Made by a program: the position numbers and the translations under genes
Shown here: piece by piece, positions 29,474-39,051 of the stretch
Layout of the letters: every line of letters begins with the position of its first letter
Numbering within the stretch: position 1 is the stretch's first letter
Notes under the pieces: model-generated
What the model was told of the DNA's origin: nothing
The model's input: only the letters and a program-made list of their open reading frames with translations
The model's database searches: none
NCBI GenBank assembly: GCA_963678705.1
Contig: OY783204.1
Location: 4,034,334-4,098,333, forward strand
DNA from: Panorpa germanica
Taxonomy: Eukaryota; Arthropoda; Insecta; Mecoptera; Panorpidae
Direction: 5' to 3'
DNA length: 64,000 nucleotides

Positions 29474-30209
29474 TGTTGTGAAAAGAGATCGGATACTCGT
29501 TCGACGTGGAGATTCCTTCAGCCTATTACATCCCGCAGGGTTGCTAGCTTCTGAATGTAGATTCTTCAGTTGACGAGATCCACCGGATAAGATTTGTTCT
29601 TTTAAGTTGGTTTAATAGATTTCTTGTCCGAAGAGTATTGTTGAAATAGAGACCCCTTTGAGCGGCTAAAGTAGCCCTTCATCCAACATACCTCGTTGAA
29701 GAATTAATATCTTTGGTACTATTAATTAAACACTTTTTATTAAAATAAGTAATCGATTAGTTTTATTTAGACATCTAGTTACGTAATTACAATAGTATTT
29801 CACTTAATTAAAAAGGATGCTAAATATTTAACTTAATATATCAATTCTTGTACAATATTTAATTAATAGAAAAACGTGTTCAACAAATATAATAAACGAT
29901 TGAACACCGGCTCTGACTGTGAGTGACTTGCTACTGCTTGTATTTCTAGAACCACACTGCACTGCTTCTAGTCAACTGGCGTTCTCACTCTCATTACAAC
30001 CATATACACCAATTTAGTGTTACCCAAGATTGAAACAATACAAAAATGTCTCAAAAACCAGCGCCAACGTTTACAAGCGCTTAATTTAAATAATAATTTG
30101 TTACACTTTTAATATTAAAATTAAAGCTAACATAATACAATTCTTGTATATTTATAACATTTATATTAAAAATAAAAAGATAAGTACGATATTGTACGTA
30201 CTGACAACA
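29474..30209 (-). repeat. 3' LTR of 412-like element
   Basis: 736 bases, + strand TGTTGTGAAAAG to GACAACA, so the ends are inverted TGTTGT/ACAACA. It is bounded on the inner side by the polypurine tract (complement of CCCCTTATCC, 30210-30219). Confidence 0.82.
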
Positions 30210-30393
30210 CCCCTTATCCAAAAAAAAGGAACGCATATAAAACAAAACATGTGCGTTTCTACTCTAAGAAAAAGAAAAATAAAATAAATACGATATTGTA
30301 CGTACTTACAACACCCCCTTCCAAAAAAAAGGAACACGTATAAAAACAAAATATACGAGTTACGATTCTGGAAAAACAAAAAGAGAAGCAAAG
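30186..30393. repeat. 104-bp tandem duplication across the LTR/polypurine boundary
   Basis: ACGATATTGTACGTACT followed by ACAACACCCC and an A-rich/GGAAC segment occurs at 30186 and again at 30290, so the U3 start and polypurine tract are present twice. Confidence 0.85.
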
Positions 30394-30467
30394 TGCCGAT
30401 AACAATTCTAATCCCATCGTATAGAGCTGACACTGCTTCACAAACAATCATCCCTGACAAAATCCAT

Positions 30468-30833
30468 TTACTCGTCAAGGTTCTGTTCATTGGTACAAAA
30501 TCTCTTTAATCTATTATTATGAACTACCGTATATTTTTTACCAATAAGTATTTCTGTATTAACAGGGGATATAATTTTTGTAATTTTATATGGCCCTACA
30601 TATAATGGTAAAAGCTTTTTTGTTTGCCCTTTATTTGGTAAATGTTCATTCCTAAGTAAAACTAATTCGTTTACCCTAGGTGTAAAAAGAGAATTGACCT
30701 TTTTATCAAAATTTAATTTAATTTTTGGTTTATTTTTAGTAAATTTATTTATAGCTAAATCTTTCGCTATATTTATTTTATAGTTTTGACACGACTCGCA
30801 GTGTTTAATAAAATTTTTAACTTTCCTAATCAT
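30468..30833 (-). pseudogene. 412-like integrase remnant without catalytic core
   Basis: Holds the second half of the zinc module (FIKHCESCQNYK), then jumps near 30750 to the C-terminal chromodomain-like part (PLYVGPYKITKIISPVN). The DDE catalytic core is deleted. It is offset from the upstream frame by a short break at 30834-30852. Confidence 0.82.
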
Positions 30834-30851
30834 ACCTGGGAAATTAAAATG

Positions 30852-32399
30852 TTATTTTAGTCTTCTAATTGTTTTAGAGACTCCTAAATGTCCTGCTGTA
30901 GGATTAATGTGAAATTCAGAAATTATATTATTTATTGATTCTGGATCATTAATCTTAATTATAGTGTCATTATAAATTTGTTTAAAGTTTGCATTTAATG
31001 CTGTTTTTTCTTTGTTTTCGGGAAGCATAGGGACCTGGAGAAAAACACTTGCTAAATTAAGCGTAGAAGAAAATTTTGCACCACTAAGTTGGTCTAATAT
31101 ATCATGTATGAAGGGCAAAGGGTAAGCATCACTCGTCGTCTGCTCATTAAGTTTTCGATAATCGACTACAACGCGAAATTGTTTGTTTCCCGACGCATCT
31201 GCTTTTTTGGGTACCACTAACAGAGGTTCGTTATAGGGTGAGTCGCTTTCTTCAATAATGTTGTTAACCAACATTTCTTGAATATGCTTCTTAACAATTT
31301 CTTTTTGCGCATGAGGTAATCTATACGGCTTAACGTTTACAGGCTTGGGTGAGTTACTCAGTGCACTCGTACAAGATAACTTATCTCCCGGTAAAAAAAA
31401 TATATTATTAAATTTTTTACAGATTTCTATTAAATCTGTTACGTATTTTGAATTAACATTTGAAAAATCTATATTGTTTAATAAAAGTTCCTTACGATTG
31501 TTAGGATTTGATTTCGTGAAATGGTAAATGTTAAATTGATTTATTGGAATGATATCCGGTTTAAAATTATTAAGTATTAAGTCTTTCATTGAGGAATTAA
31601 TTATTGATATATAAAAAATATTATGAACAGGTTTAATTAACGCATTGGCTAAAAAAACTTCAGGTAACAACTCTTTGGCTACACAAACTCCTACTGTAGA
31701 ACCCGACATAGGAATTACTTTCCTTGTACGTGCTGGTAAAACAATACTATTTATATTTATTAGTGGAAATTCAAATATTTTGCCACATTCTGAGAATAAT
31801 TGTACGCTCTTCGTTTCCAGGTTAATTACTGCTTTTAATTTACGTAACATATCTAGACCAATGATTCCATCATGCTCAATGGGAAAGTCCTCCGACACAA
31901 CCTGAAAAATATGTTTCGACTTATGACTATCCAAAATTATGGAAGTTTTAAGTGAACCTAAGGTGTAAGGCGTCCCTTCAGAAATTCCCTTTAACAAAAT
32001 TTTAGATGTATTGTCTATTTTGATATTATTACTTAACATGTTTTGTTTAATTAAAGAAATTTGTGAACCTGTATCCAATAAAAACGATACAGTTTTTGCT
32101 TTGGCTGCTACTATTTTAAATTGGATAGTATCAGCTGTTTGCTTAACCTCAATATTTTTATTTTTACTATTAAATTTCGGATTATCATTAGATTTTTGTA
32201 AATTATTTACATCAATTTTATTAAAATTATAAAAAGAACATAATTCACTATTCGAATTTTGTTTTGTTTTATTATTAAGAGATACTTCGGAACAATCAGA
32301 TTTAAGATGTCTTGATCTTTTACAATTAATAGAAGTTTTTGATAATACTGTAGCCTCCCTACAAGTATTAATTTGCGCGACAGGATTTACCGTATCCAC
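30852..32399 (-). CDS. 412-like pol with protease, partial RT fused in frame to integrase zinc module
   Basis: Open frame of 515 codons (no ATG needed; it continues from gag). The aspartic protease has active site FLLDTGSQISLI (near 32092-32057) and the conserved IIGLDML. RT begins with PYRLPHAQKEIVKKHI and FRVVVDYRKLNEQ, but after TLNLASVFLQVPM and about a dozen more residues it passes directly, near 31000, into the integrase N-terminal region ending HINPTAGHLGVSKTIRRLK (30915-30855). The RT catalytic YxDD, the connection and all of RNase H are absent. The junction keeps the frame, which gives a misleadingly long protein. Confidence 0.85.
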   Translation of the reverse strand: MDTVNPVAQINTCREATVLSKTSINCKRSRHLKSDCSEVSLNNKTKQNSNSELCSFYNFNKIDVNNLQKSNDNPKFNSKNKNIEVKQTADTIQFKIVAAKAKTVSFLLDTGSQISLIKQNMLSNNIKIDNTSKILLKGISEGTPYTLGSLKTSIILDSHKSKHIFQVVSEDFPIEHDGIIGLDMLRKLKAVINLETKSVQLFSECGKIFEFPLININSIVLPARTRKVIPMSGSTVGVCVAKELLPEVFLANALIKPVHNIFYISIINSSMKDLILNNFKPDIIPINQFNIYHFTKSNPNNRKELLLNNIDFSNVNSKYVTDLIEICKKFNNIFFLPGDKLSCTSALSNSPKPVNVKPYRLPHAQKEIVKKHIQEMLVNNIIEESDSPYNEPLLVVPKKADASGNKQFRVVVDYRKLNEQTTSDAYPLPFIHDILDQLSGAKFSSTLNLASVFLQVPMLPENKEKTALNANFKQIYNDTIIKINDPESINNIISEFHINPTAGHLGVSKTIRRLK

Positions 32400-32771
32400 A
32401 TTTTCCTTCTTTATAAAACAGTATTTTTCGATATGTCCATTTTTCTTACAATGGTTACAAAATAAATTTTTAAATTTAGTTTCAACTTCGTTAGAAAATT
32501 GTTCACTTGAGACTGGTTCACTACTAGAAATAGAATGACTTGGATGTGTTTTAAATCTAACATGTCTTCTTCTTTCTAGAGTGCGCCACCGTCTTTCAAG
32601 AAAATCCGTAAATTCATTAAGGGTTGGTAATTCAGATGCATTTCTGTTTTTCCATTCCTTAAGTGAGTTAAAATCTAACTTAGTTTTTAAAATATGTCTG
32701 TAAATATGTAAATAAAATCTGAATGATTAGAGTAAATTCCTAATTCAGTTAAGGCTCTAATCGATTCATTT
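32400..32771 (-). pseudogene. 412-like gag, C-terminal part with zinc knuckle
   Basis: Continues gag on the other side of the SINE. One-base frame change near 32700, then open sequence through a basic linker to CNHCKKNGHIEKYC, a CX2CX4HX4C nucleocapsid knuckle near 32460-32420. It runs on without a stop into the pol frame, so gag and pol appear fused. Confidence 0.75.
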
Positions 32772-33334
32772 TTTTTTTTTTTTTTTTTTTAATATTTATT
32801 TTTCAGTGCATCAACTATTAGTAGTTATTAGCACTTTTAAATCAATATTACATTTTATTTACATATTTCTTATAACATATAACTTATACAATATAATATA
32901 ATTCTTTCTTTTTCTATGTTTCAGCTTCTTTCCTTATTCTATTTCAAAGTATTCCATCGGTGCTTCATCAATCACCTCTTCGTTCAACGTTCAAGATCCT
33001 TATTCTTTTTCCTATGTCAGCATCTCGATATGATACAGCAATTGCCTTAACTATATGTTCCTATTTCCATCCAATCTCTTCCTCATCCTCTCTCTCCAAG
33101 CTGTTCTTTTTCTTCTTCTTTTCTTTTATTTTTTCCCTTTTTCTATTTTCGTTCTCGAATTTTTCTTTTTGTGATCATTTTTTTTTTGTCAATATTTATT
33201 TTTGCACTATGGTTGCACACAACCAATTAAATCTTATTTTATCAAACCCAGAAAATATAACTCTGGCCCGGGGATCGAACCCGAGAACACAGTAGTCAGA
33301 GTCAATTGTCAATGCTCTCACCCAACTGTGTCGT
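32772..33334 (-). mobile_element. tRNA-derived SINE in the 412-like gag
   Basis: Flanked by a 14-bp target duplication TAATCGATTCATTT at 32758-32771 and 33335-33348. On the minus strand the head is tRNA-like: an A-box region CAGTTGGGTGAGAGC (about 33325-33311) and a perfect B-box context GGGTTCGATCCCCGG at 33282-33268, the internal RNA polymerase III promoter elements. The tail is an A run (T run 32772-32790 on +). The body is about 560 bases and includes a pyrimidine-rich stretch (33070-33190). Confidence 0.88.
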
Positions 33335-34016
33335 TAATCGATTCATTTATTTCATCAAGAAGTTTTTTAATATTACTCTCCGATTCTGAACGTATAACAC
33401 TATAGTGTATTAGACTGTCTAAACAAGTTTCTATAAGTGCTACTTTATTGTCATATCGTTTACAAAGAATATTCCAAACAATTTCAAAATTATCGTTGGT
33501 TAACGGATAATTTTTAATGAGCTTGAGCGGCTCTCCCGTCAAGTTTAATTTTAAATAATGCATTTTCTCAATATTCGATAACTTGCTATTGTTACGAATT
33601 AGATTTGTAAATAGTTCCATAAAACTCTGCCAATTAATATACTCTCCGTCAAAAACTGTTAATTGCATTGGATTCAAATTCAAGTTCCTAATTGAATCAA
33701 TACTCTTTGAGTCATCGACAATAGGTATATCAACCTCAAAGGTTTGTCTATAATTCAACAAAGAAATTAAGGTCTCATCGTACATACTCTCAACTTCCAT
33801 AGACTTATTAACTATAGCAGAAGCTTCCTCATTTTTTAGGGTTACAAGTAATGCTTCTACGATTCCATTATATTTAGTCCAAGCCTTGTCTAAATTTTTA
33901 ATTTTTAATTCAACAATCGTCAAAGATGTTGATTGTACTTTTAAATTTTTGGAAAATTCATTAATTAGATTGATTGTATTTTCAACTAAAGTTAGGGAAT
34001 GAACGTTCGGTGCCAT
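33318..34016 (-). CDS. 412-like gag, N-terminal part, cut by a SINE
   Basis: Starts MAPNVHSLTLVENTINL at ATG 34016. The first 120 residues are helical and acidic. The middle carries the capsid-type pattern LTVFDGEYINWQSFMELF and KMHYLKLNLTGEPLKLI, found in 412/mdg1 gag and in the related DUF1759 family. At 33348 the frame enters the target-site duplication of a SINE and stops within it after NESIND. Gag continues beyond the SINE at 32757. Confidence 0.82.
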   Translation of the reverse strand: MAPNVHSLTLVENTINLINEFSKNLKVQSTSLTIVELKIKNLDKAWTKYNGIVEALLVTLKNEEASAIVNKSMEVESMYDETLISLLNYRQTFEVDIPIVDDSKSIDSIRNLNLNPMQLTVFDGEYINWQSFMELFTNLIRNNSKLSNIEKMHYLKLNLTGEPLKLIKNYPLTNDNFEIVWNILCKRYDNKVALIETCLDSLIHYSVIRSESESNIKKLLDEINESINDTVG

Positions 34017-34662
34017 TGTACTTAATTAAAGCTGATATAACATACAGACTAAAGATTATTTGTACCAATAAACGACTCTCCGAATACAGGATTCTGACAA
34101 AGAAAATTGTTGAAAAATATAGCTTCATTAACAATGCTGCTATATAAAAAAATATTTAAATTATAGTAAATATTTGAAATTATTGAATATAATACTAAAA
34201 ACAATAGATTCAATAGCTTCGTTAACAATGCTGCTGTATAAAAAAATAATTATTAATTTACAATAATAATTATGTTACAAAAAAATGATATTGTACTATT
34301 ATACTTAAAGAATTTCTTATCACTGATTAGCATCTATTCACAGCTGTATGCATGACCTTGCAAACGACTAGCATCGATTTCGAATTATTCAAGGCTTCTA
34401 GAAACATCCATCCAATTGCAGAAACAAAAGATTTCTTTTCCAGGTTCAACAGGCTGTAGTTTTGCAATCCATTGAGACTTGTAGAAAATAATCAGAAATA
34501 ATGATGATATGTTGATCTAGCTCGTATTTTTCAGCAATTTTCTTGAATATAATTCATCGGTGTAGTAGATTCAATTTACTTGGCTCGCATCAAGGTGAAA
34601 GATACTCAGAAAAATTTTTTGGGCGTACCTTATGGATATTATGTGTAAAAATATCTTTTTTA
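34017..34662 (-). other. Leader of the 412-like element
   Basis: Untranslated region between primer-binding site and gag. It contains two copies of a segment reading ATAGCTTC(A/G)TTAACAATGC at about 34120 and 34211, each followed by a TATAAAAAAAT run. No coding frame. Confidence 0.6.
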
Positions 34663-34680
34663 AGACCCCACCTGACACCA
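34663..34680 (-). promoter_or_regulatory. Primer-binding site of 412-like element
   Basis: One base inside the 5' LTR the minus strand reads TGGTGTCAGGTGGGGTCT, starting TGG as required for a tRNA primer. Confidence 0.65.
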
Positions 34681-34681
34681 A

Positions 34682-35035
34682 TGTTGTGAAAAGAGATCGG
34701 ATGCTCGTTCGACGTGGAGATTCCTTCAGCCTATTACATCCCGCAGGGTTGCTAGCTTCTGAATGTAGATTCTTCAGTTGACGAGATCCACCGGATAAGA
34801 TTTGTTCTTTTAAGTTGGTTTAATAGATTTCTTGTCCGAAGAGTATTGTTGAAATAGAGACCCCTTTGAGTGGCTAAAGTAGCACTTCATCCAACATACC
34901 TCGTTGAAGAATTAATATCTTTGGTACTATTAATTAAACACTTTTTATTAAAATAAGTAATCGATTAGTTTTATTTAGACATCTAGTTACGTAATTACAA
35001 TAGTATTTCACTTAATTAAAAAGGATGCTAAATAA
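34682..35035 (-). repeat. 5' LTR of 412-like element, outer half missing
   Basis: Matches 29474-29826 of the left LTR and then stops abruptly; on the minus strand the missing part is the upstream U3 half. The element has therefore lost its usual promoter region and its outer target-site duplication. Confidence 0.85.
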
Positions 35036-35845
35036 GAATAAATAAAATTGCTGTTTTTAATAACAATTAGTAATAGAAATTGTTTTTACTTCTTTATTTT
35101 TGACAAACTGATATTGAACTTCTTTTAAAAATAAATCCTACTGCGTTTTGACAGATTGTCACATTTTGGAGGTTATAATATAATAAAGTTTTATTTAATT
35201 TGGAAACATTGGAACATGTAAGGTTCTATAAAGACAAAGAAAACTTAAATTAAATTCAAAATGGAAATAGTGAGTTAGAAAGATATCTAACGATTATATC
35301 ACAATCCTTAAGGGAGGTCCAGATCTCGAAAGTTATAGGTATTTGGAAGATTGTTTTTCTATAATAAAAATAATGAAAATCAATATTTTAACAATCAAAT
35401 ATCAAAAAATTGGACCTGGAAGGTGTTGCCGATTTTGGCTCTTTTCTTTATCTGAGAATTAAAAACCAAGAAAATTATTAATTAGTTTGAGTACAGTTAT
35501 GCTTGGAACTAGAAAAAAAAAGAAAAATTTTAAATTGACAAAAAGGCGCACTTTTGAAATTGTAATTCTAAGGTTTATTTTACCAGTTATTTAATGAAAA
35601 AAATACGAAAATATTGAAATAAAAAAAAGATTCTAGTTCCAACGATAGTTATTGATATTGTGAATAACATATTAAAATTTCAGACGATTCGGATATTGTT
35701 TCTACAACACCATGCCGAAGAAAGTAGTCTTGAGATAAATGTGATTAAAGTTTTAAGTATGCTATGGCTATATGGTTATTGATATATGCTAAAACGGCTG
35801 TAGAAACGAAACTATTGGCAATATTCTTACAAAAATTTAACAGTA
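35036..35845. other. AT-rich unassigned sequence
   Basis: No gene or repeat recognised between the truncated LTR and the next Helitron monomer. Confidence 0.4.
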
Positions 35846-36611
35846 CTAGCTTTTACCCCCGTCGCAAGCGACGTCTGTTTTTTGTGTGTGGCTTGAATTT
35901 CATGTTAAAATTTAATTCCATTTTTAAATTGAAATAATAAATAAACTCGCACACATATAAATTGACTAAAAAAATATATTTTTTTTAACAAAATAAAAAA
36001 TATTTTCAATTTATGCATTATTTGACCAACTTTTTTTCAAAATTTGGGGATTTTTTTTTCGATTCGTAAATAAGTTACCAAGGTTAGCCTATATACAAAA
36101 TTTCAACTTTCTAGCACAATTTTTACTCTCGGCAAATACTGCCCCCGTGCCCCCCAATAAAATTTTTTAAATTTTGAATTTTTTTTATTATTAATATACT
36201 TAATTATTCTAGAATCCAGAAGATGAACTTTCTCCAAAGTTCCCTACCGGGCCCCCGAATTTCTTCAACCCCCTCCTTTTTCAATTTTTAAATTTCTAAA
36301 TTTTGAGAAATGTCAGCATTAAATACCTTAATACACATGCAAAATTTCAACTTTCTATCTTTTACGAATTAAAAGTAATACAGCAAAAAAGGGATCACTT
36401 TTTTTCCAGTTTTTCCAAAATTACGGGTTTCCAGGAAATTCAGGGAAAAATCCGGGGACGCCAAAAGTCTTAGAATTTTTTTCTCTACAAAATAGGAAAT
36501 TTTTAAAAACTTCCATGGAGCCGTTTTTGAGCTACCATACGAATCGCGTAAACATATAAACATATAAGAATATAAGAAAACAAACATACACCTCGGACAT
36601 TATAATATAGG
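35846..36611 (-). mobile_element. Non-autonomous Helitron-like monomer, minus strand
   Basis: 3' end at 35846-35849 (CTAG on the minus strand) preceded by the palindrome CGTCGC-TT-GCGACG and GGGGGTAAAAG. The body has the family landmarks in reverse complement and a leader ending near the TATTATAATGTCC motif at about 36590-36611. The first-palindrome segment is missing in this copy. Confidence 0.75.
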
Positions 36612-37446
36612 ATATTCTTAAAAGACTGTACTTTCGAAATACATATCAGGTCAATAGATTTGATTGAAATTTTATCACAGTTTTTAAACATGGACCACGA
36701 GATTGACCTATTTGCTTACTTTTAACTCTTTCAATAAGTAGTCTTATTCCATAACCAATAAAATGTTTTAAAATTATGTTAAGTACCATTGTAGGTGTTT
36801 TCGAAAATATTTCGTTGTCAATAAATTACTCTATATTCTATATTACTCTTATATATTTAAAAATGGAATTGAAATTGAAAATAAAATTACGAATTACTTT
36901 ATTAAATTCAAATCATACATATACCGGTAGTGAACATTAGTATACATTATAATTATAGAATAATTCTTTTTTAAAGAAATTTTTAGTTTTAACCGGATCA
37001 TCAACATAGGTAAACATCATGATAGTAGGAATGATTCTAGATTGATTTTTATTAAAAATAACATAAAATAAAACGAAAAGGAAACGTATTTAAAATTTGA
37101 AATGTCCAAATATCATATTTCCTCTAAGTATAAAACTATTACATTTTTAAACCATATGGTAGGAATCCTAACTGATTTGGTTTGAATCCAAATAAGTCAG
37201 TATCGTGCAAAACATCTGACATCTGATACACTGTGTTACACATAAAAGTGGTGTTCTACTCTCAATTTTGAATTTCCAACACTAACCCTCAATATCTTTT
37301 ATTTCTTAATTAGTGATTTGTACATGTTTTGAGATTATAACAAGCATTACACATACGAAAATGCTGTATACTTTTTATTGTATAATTACATTTACTTTTT
37401 GTGGCAAATAATAATATTTTAGGGTTCTCACTTTTTATGATCATCC
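36612..37446. other. AT-rich spacer
   Basis: No gene recognised. A weak remnant of the monomer tail (AAAATTACGAATTACTTTAT) lies near 36880-36920. Confidence 0.4.
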
Positions 37447-39051
37447 TATATTATAATGTTCCAACTGTTTGTTTATATTCTTATGATCTTATGATCTTAT
37501 ATGTTTGGTAGTGAATTTTGTATGGCAGCGCGAAAACGGCTCCAGGGAAGTTTTTAAAAATTTCCTTTTTCGTAGAGAAAAAAATTCTAAGACTTTTGGC
37601 GTCCTCGGATTTTTCCCTGAATTTCCTGGAAACCCGTAATTTTGGAAAAACTGGAAAAAAAGTGAACCCTTTTTTGCTGTATTACTTTTAATTCGTAAAA
37701 GATAGAAAGTTGAAATTTTGCATGTGTATTAAGGTATTCAATTCTGACATTTCTCAAAAATTAGAAATTCAAAAAGTGAAAAAGGGGGTGTTGAAGAAAT
37801 TCGGGGGCCCGGTAGGGAACTTTGGAGAAAGTTCATATTCTGGATTCTAGAATAATTATGTATATTATTAATAAAAAAAAATTCAAAATTCCAAAATTTT
37901 TATTCGGGGGCACGGGGGCAGTATTTGTCGAGAGTAAAAATTGTGCCAGAAAGTTGAAATTTTGTATATAGGCTAATCTTGGTAACTTATTTATTTACCC
38001 AAATTTTGAAAAAAAGTTGGTCAAATAACGCATAAATTGAAAATATTTTTTATTTTGATAAAAAAAATATATTTTTTAGTCAATTTATATGTGTGGCGAG
38101 TTTATTTATTATTTCAATTTAAAAATAGAATTAAATATGAAATGTAATTACGAATTATTTTATTGGATTCAAATCATACACGACAAAAGGACGTCGCATT
38201 GCGACGGGGGTAAACTCTAGGGATCTTATATTCTTATATGTTTGGTAGTAAATTTTGTATGGCAGCGCGAAAACGGCTTCGTCAATGTTTTTGAAAATTG
38301 CCTGTTTCGTAGAGAAAATTTTTTTAAGACTTTTGGCGTCCCCGGATTTTGCCTGAATTTCCTGGAAACCCGTAATTTTGGAAAAACTGGAAAAAAAGTG
38401 AGCCTTTTTTGCTGTATTATTTTTAATTCGTAAAAGATAGAAAGTTGAAATTTTGCATGTGTATTAAGGTATTTTATGCTGACATTTCGCAAAAATTAGA
38501 AATTCAAAAATTGAAAAAGGGGGGTTGAAGAAATTCGGGGGCCCGGTAGGGAACTTTGGAGAAAGTTCATATTCTGGATTCTAGAATAATTAAGTATATT
38601 ATTAATAAAAAAAAATTCAAAATTCCAAAATTTTATTTGGGGGCACGGGGTCAGTATTTGCCGAGAGTAAAAATTGTGCCAGAAAGTTGAAATTTTGTAT
38701 ATAGGCTAATCTTGGTAACTTATTTACGAATTGAAAAAAAAAATCCCAAATTTTGAAAAAAAGTTGGTCAAATATTGCATAAATTGAAAATATTTTTATT
38801 TTGTTAAAAAAAATATTTTTTTTTAGTCAATTTATATATCATGTATATGTGCGCGAGTTTATTTATTATTTCAATTTAAACATAGAATTAAATATGAAAT
38901 GTAATTACGAATTATTTTATTGGTTTCAAATCATACAAGCCAAAAAGACTTCGCTTTGCGACGGGGGTAAACGTTACTGGAATTTAAATTTTTACATGAA
39001 GTTCAAGCCACACATAAAAGACACGTCGCTTGCGACGGGGGTAAAAGCTAG

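Larger units (their letters stand above)
29474..35035 (-). mobile_element. 412/mdg1-type gypsy LTR retrotransposon, internally deleted
   Basis: The left LTR 29474-30209 is complete; the right LTR 34682-35035 is only the inner half. Minus-strand order: 5' LTR remnant, primer-binding site (34680-34663), leader, gag (34016 to about 32400, with a SINE in it), then pol in the same frame as the end of gag. Most of RT, RNase H and the integrase core are missing. The shared LTR half shows only about three differences in 353 bases. Confidence 0.88.

Noticed and set aside
33250-33334. tRNA gene
   Set aside because: B box is good, but the cloverleaf is degenerate, and an A tail and a 14-bp target duplication show it is the head of a SINE.
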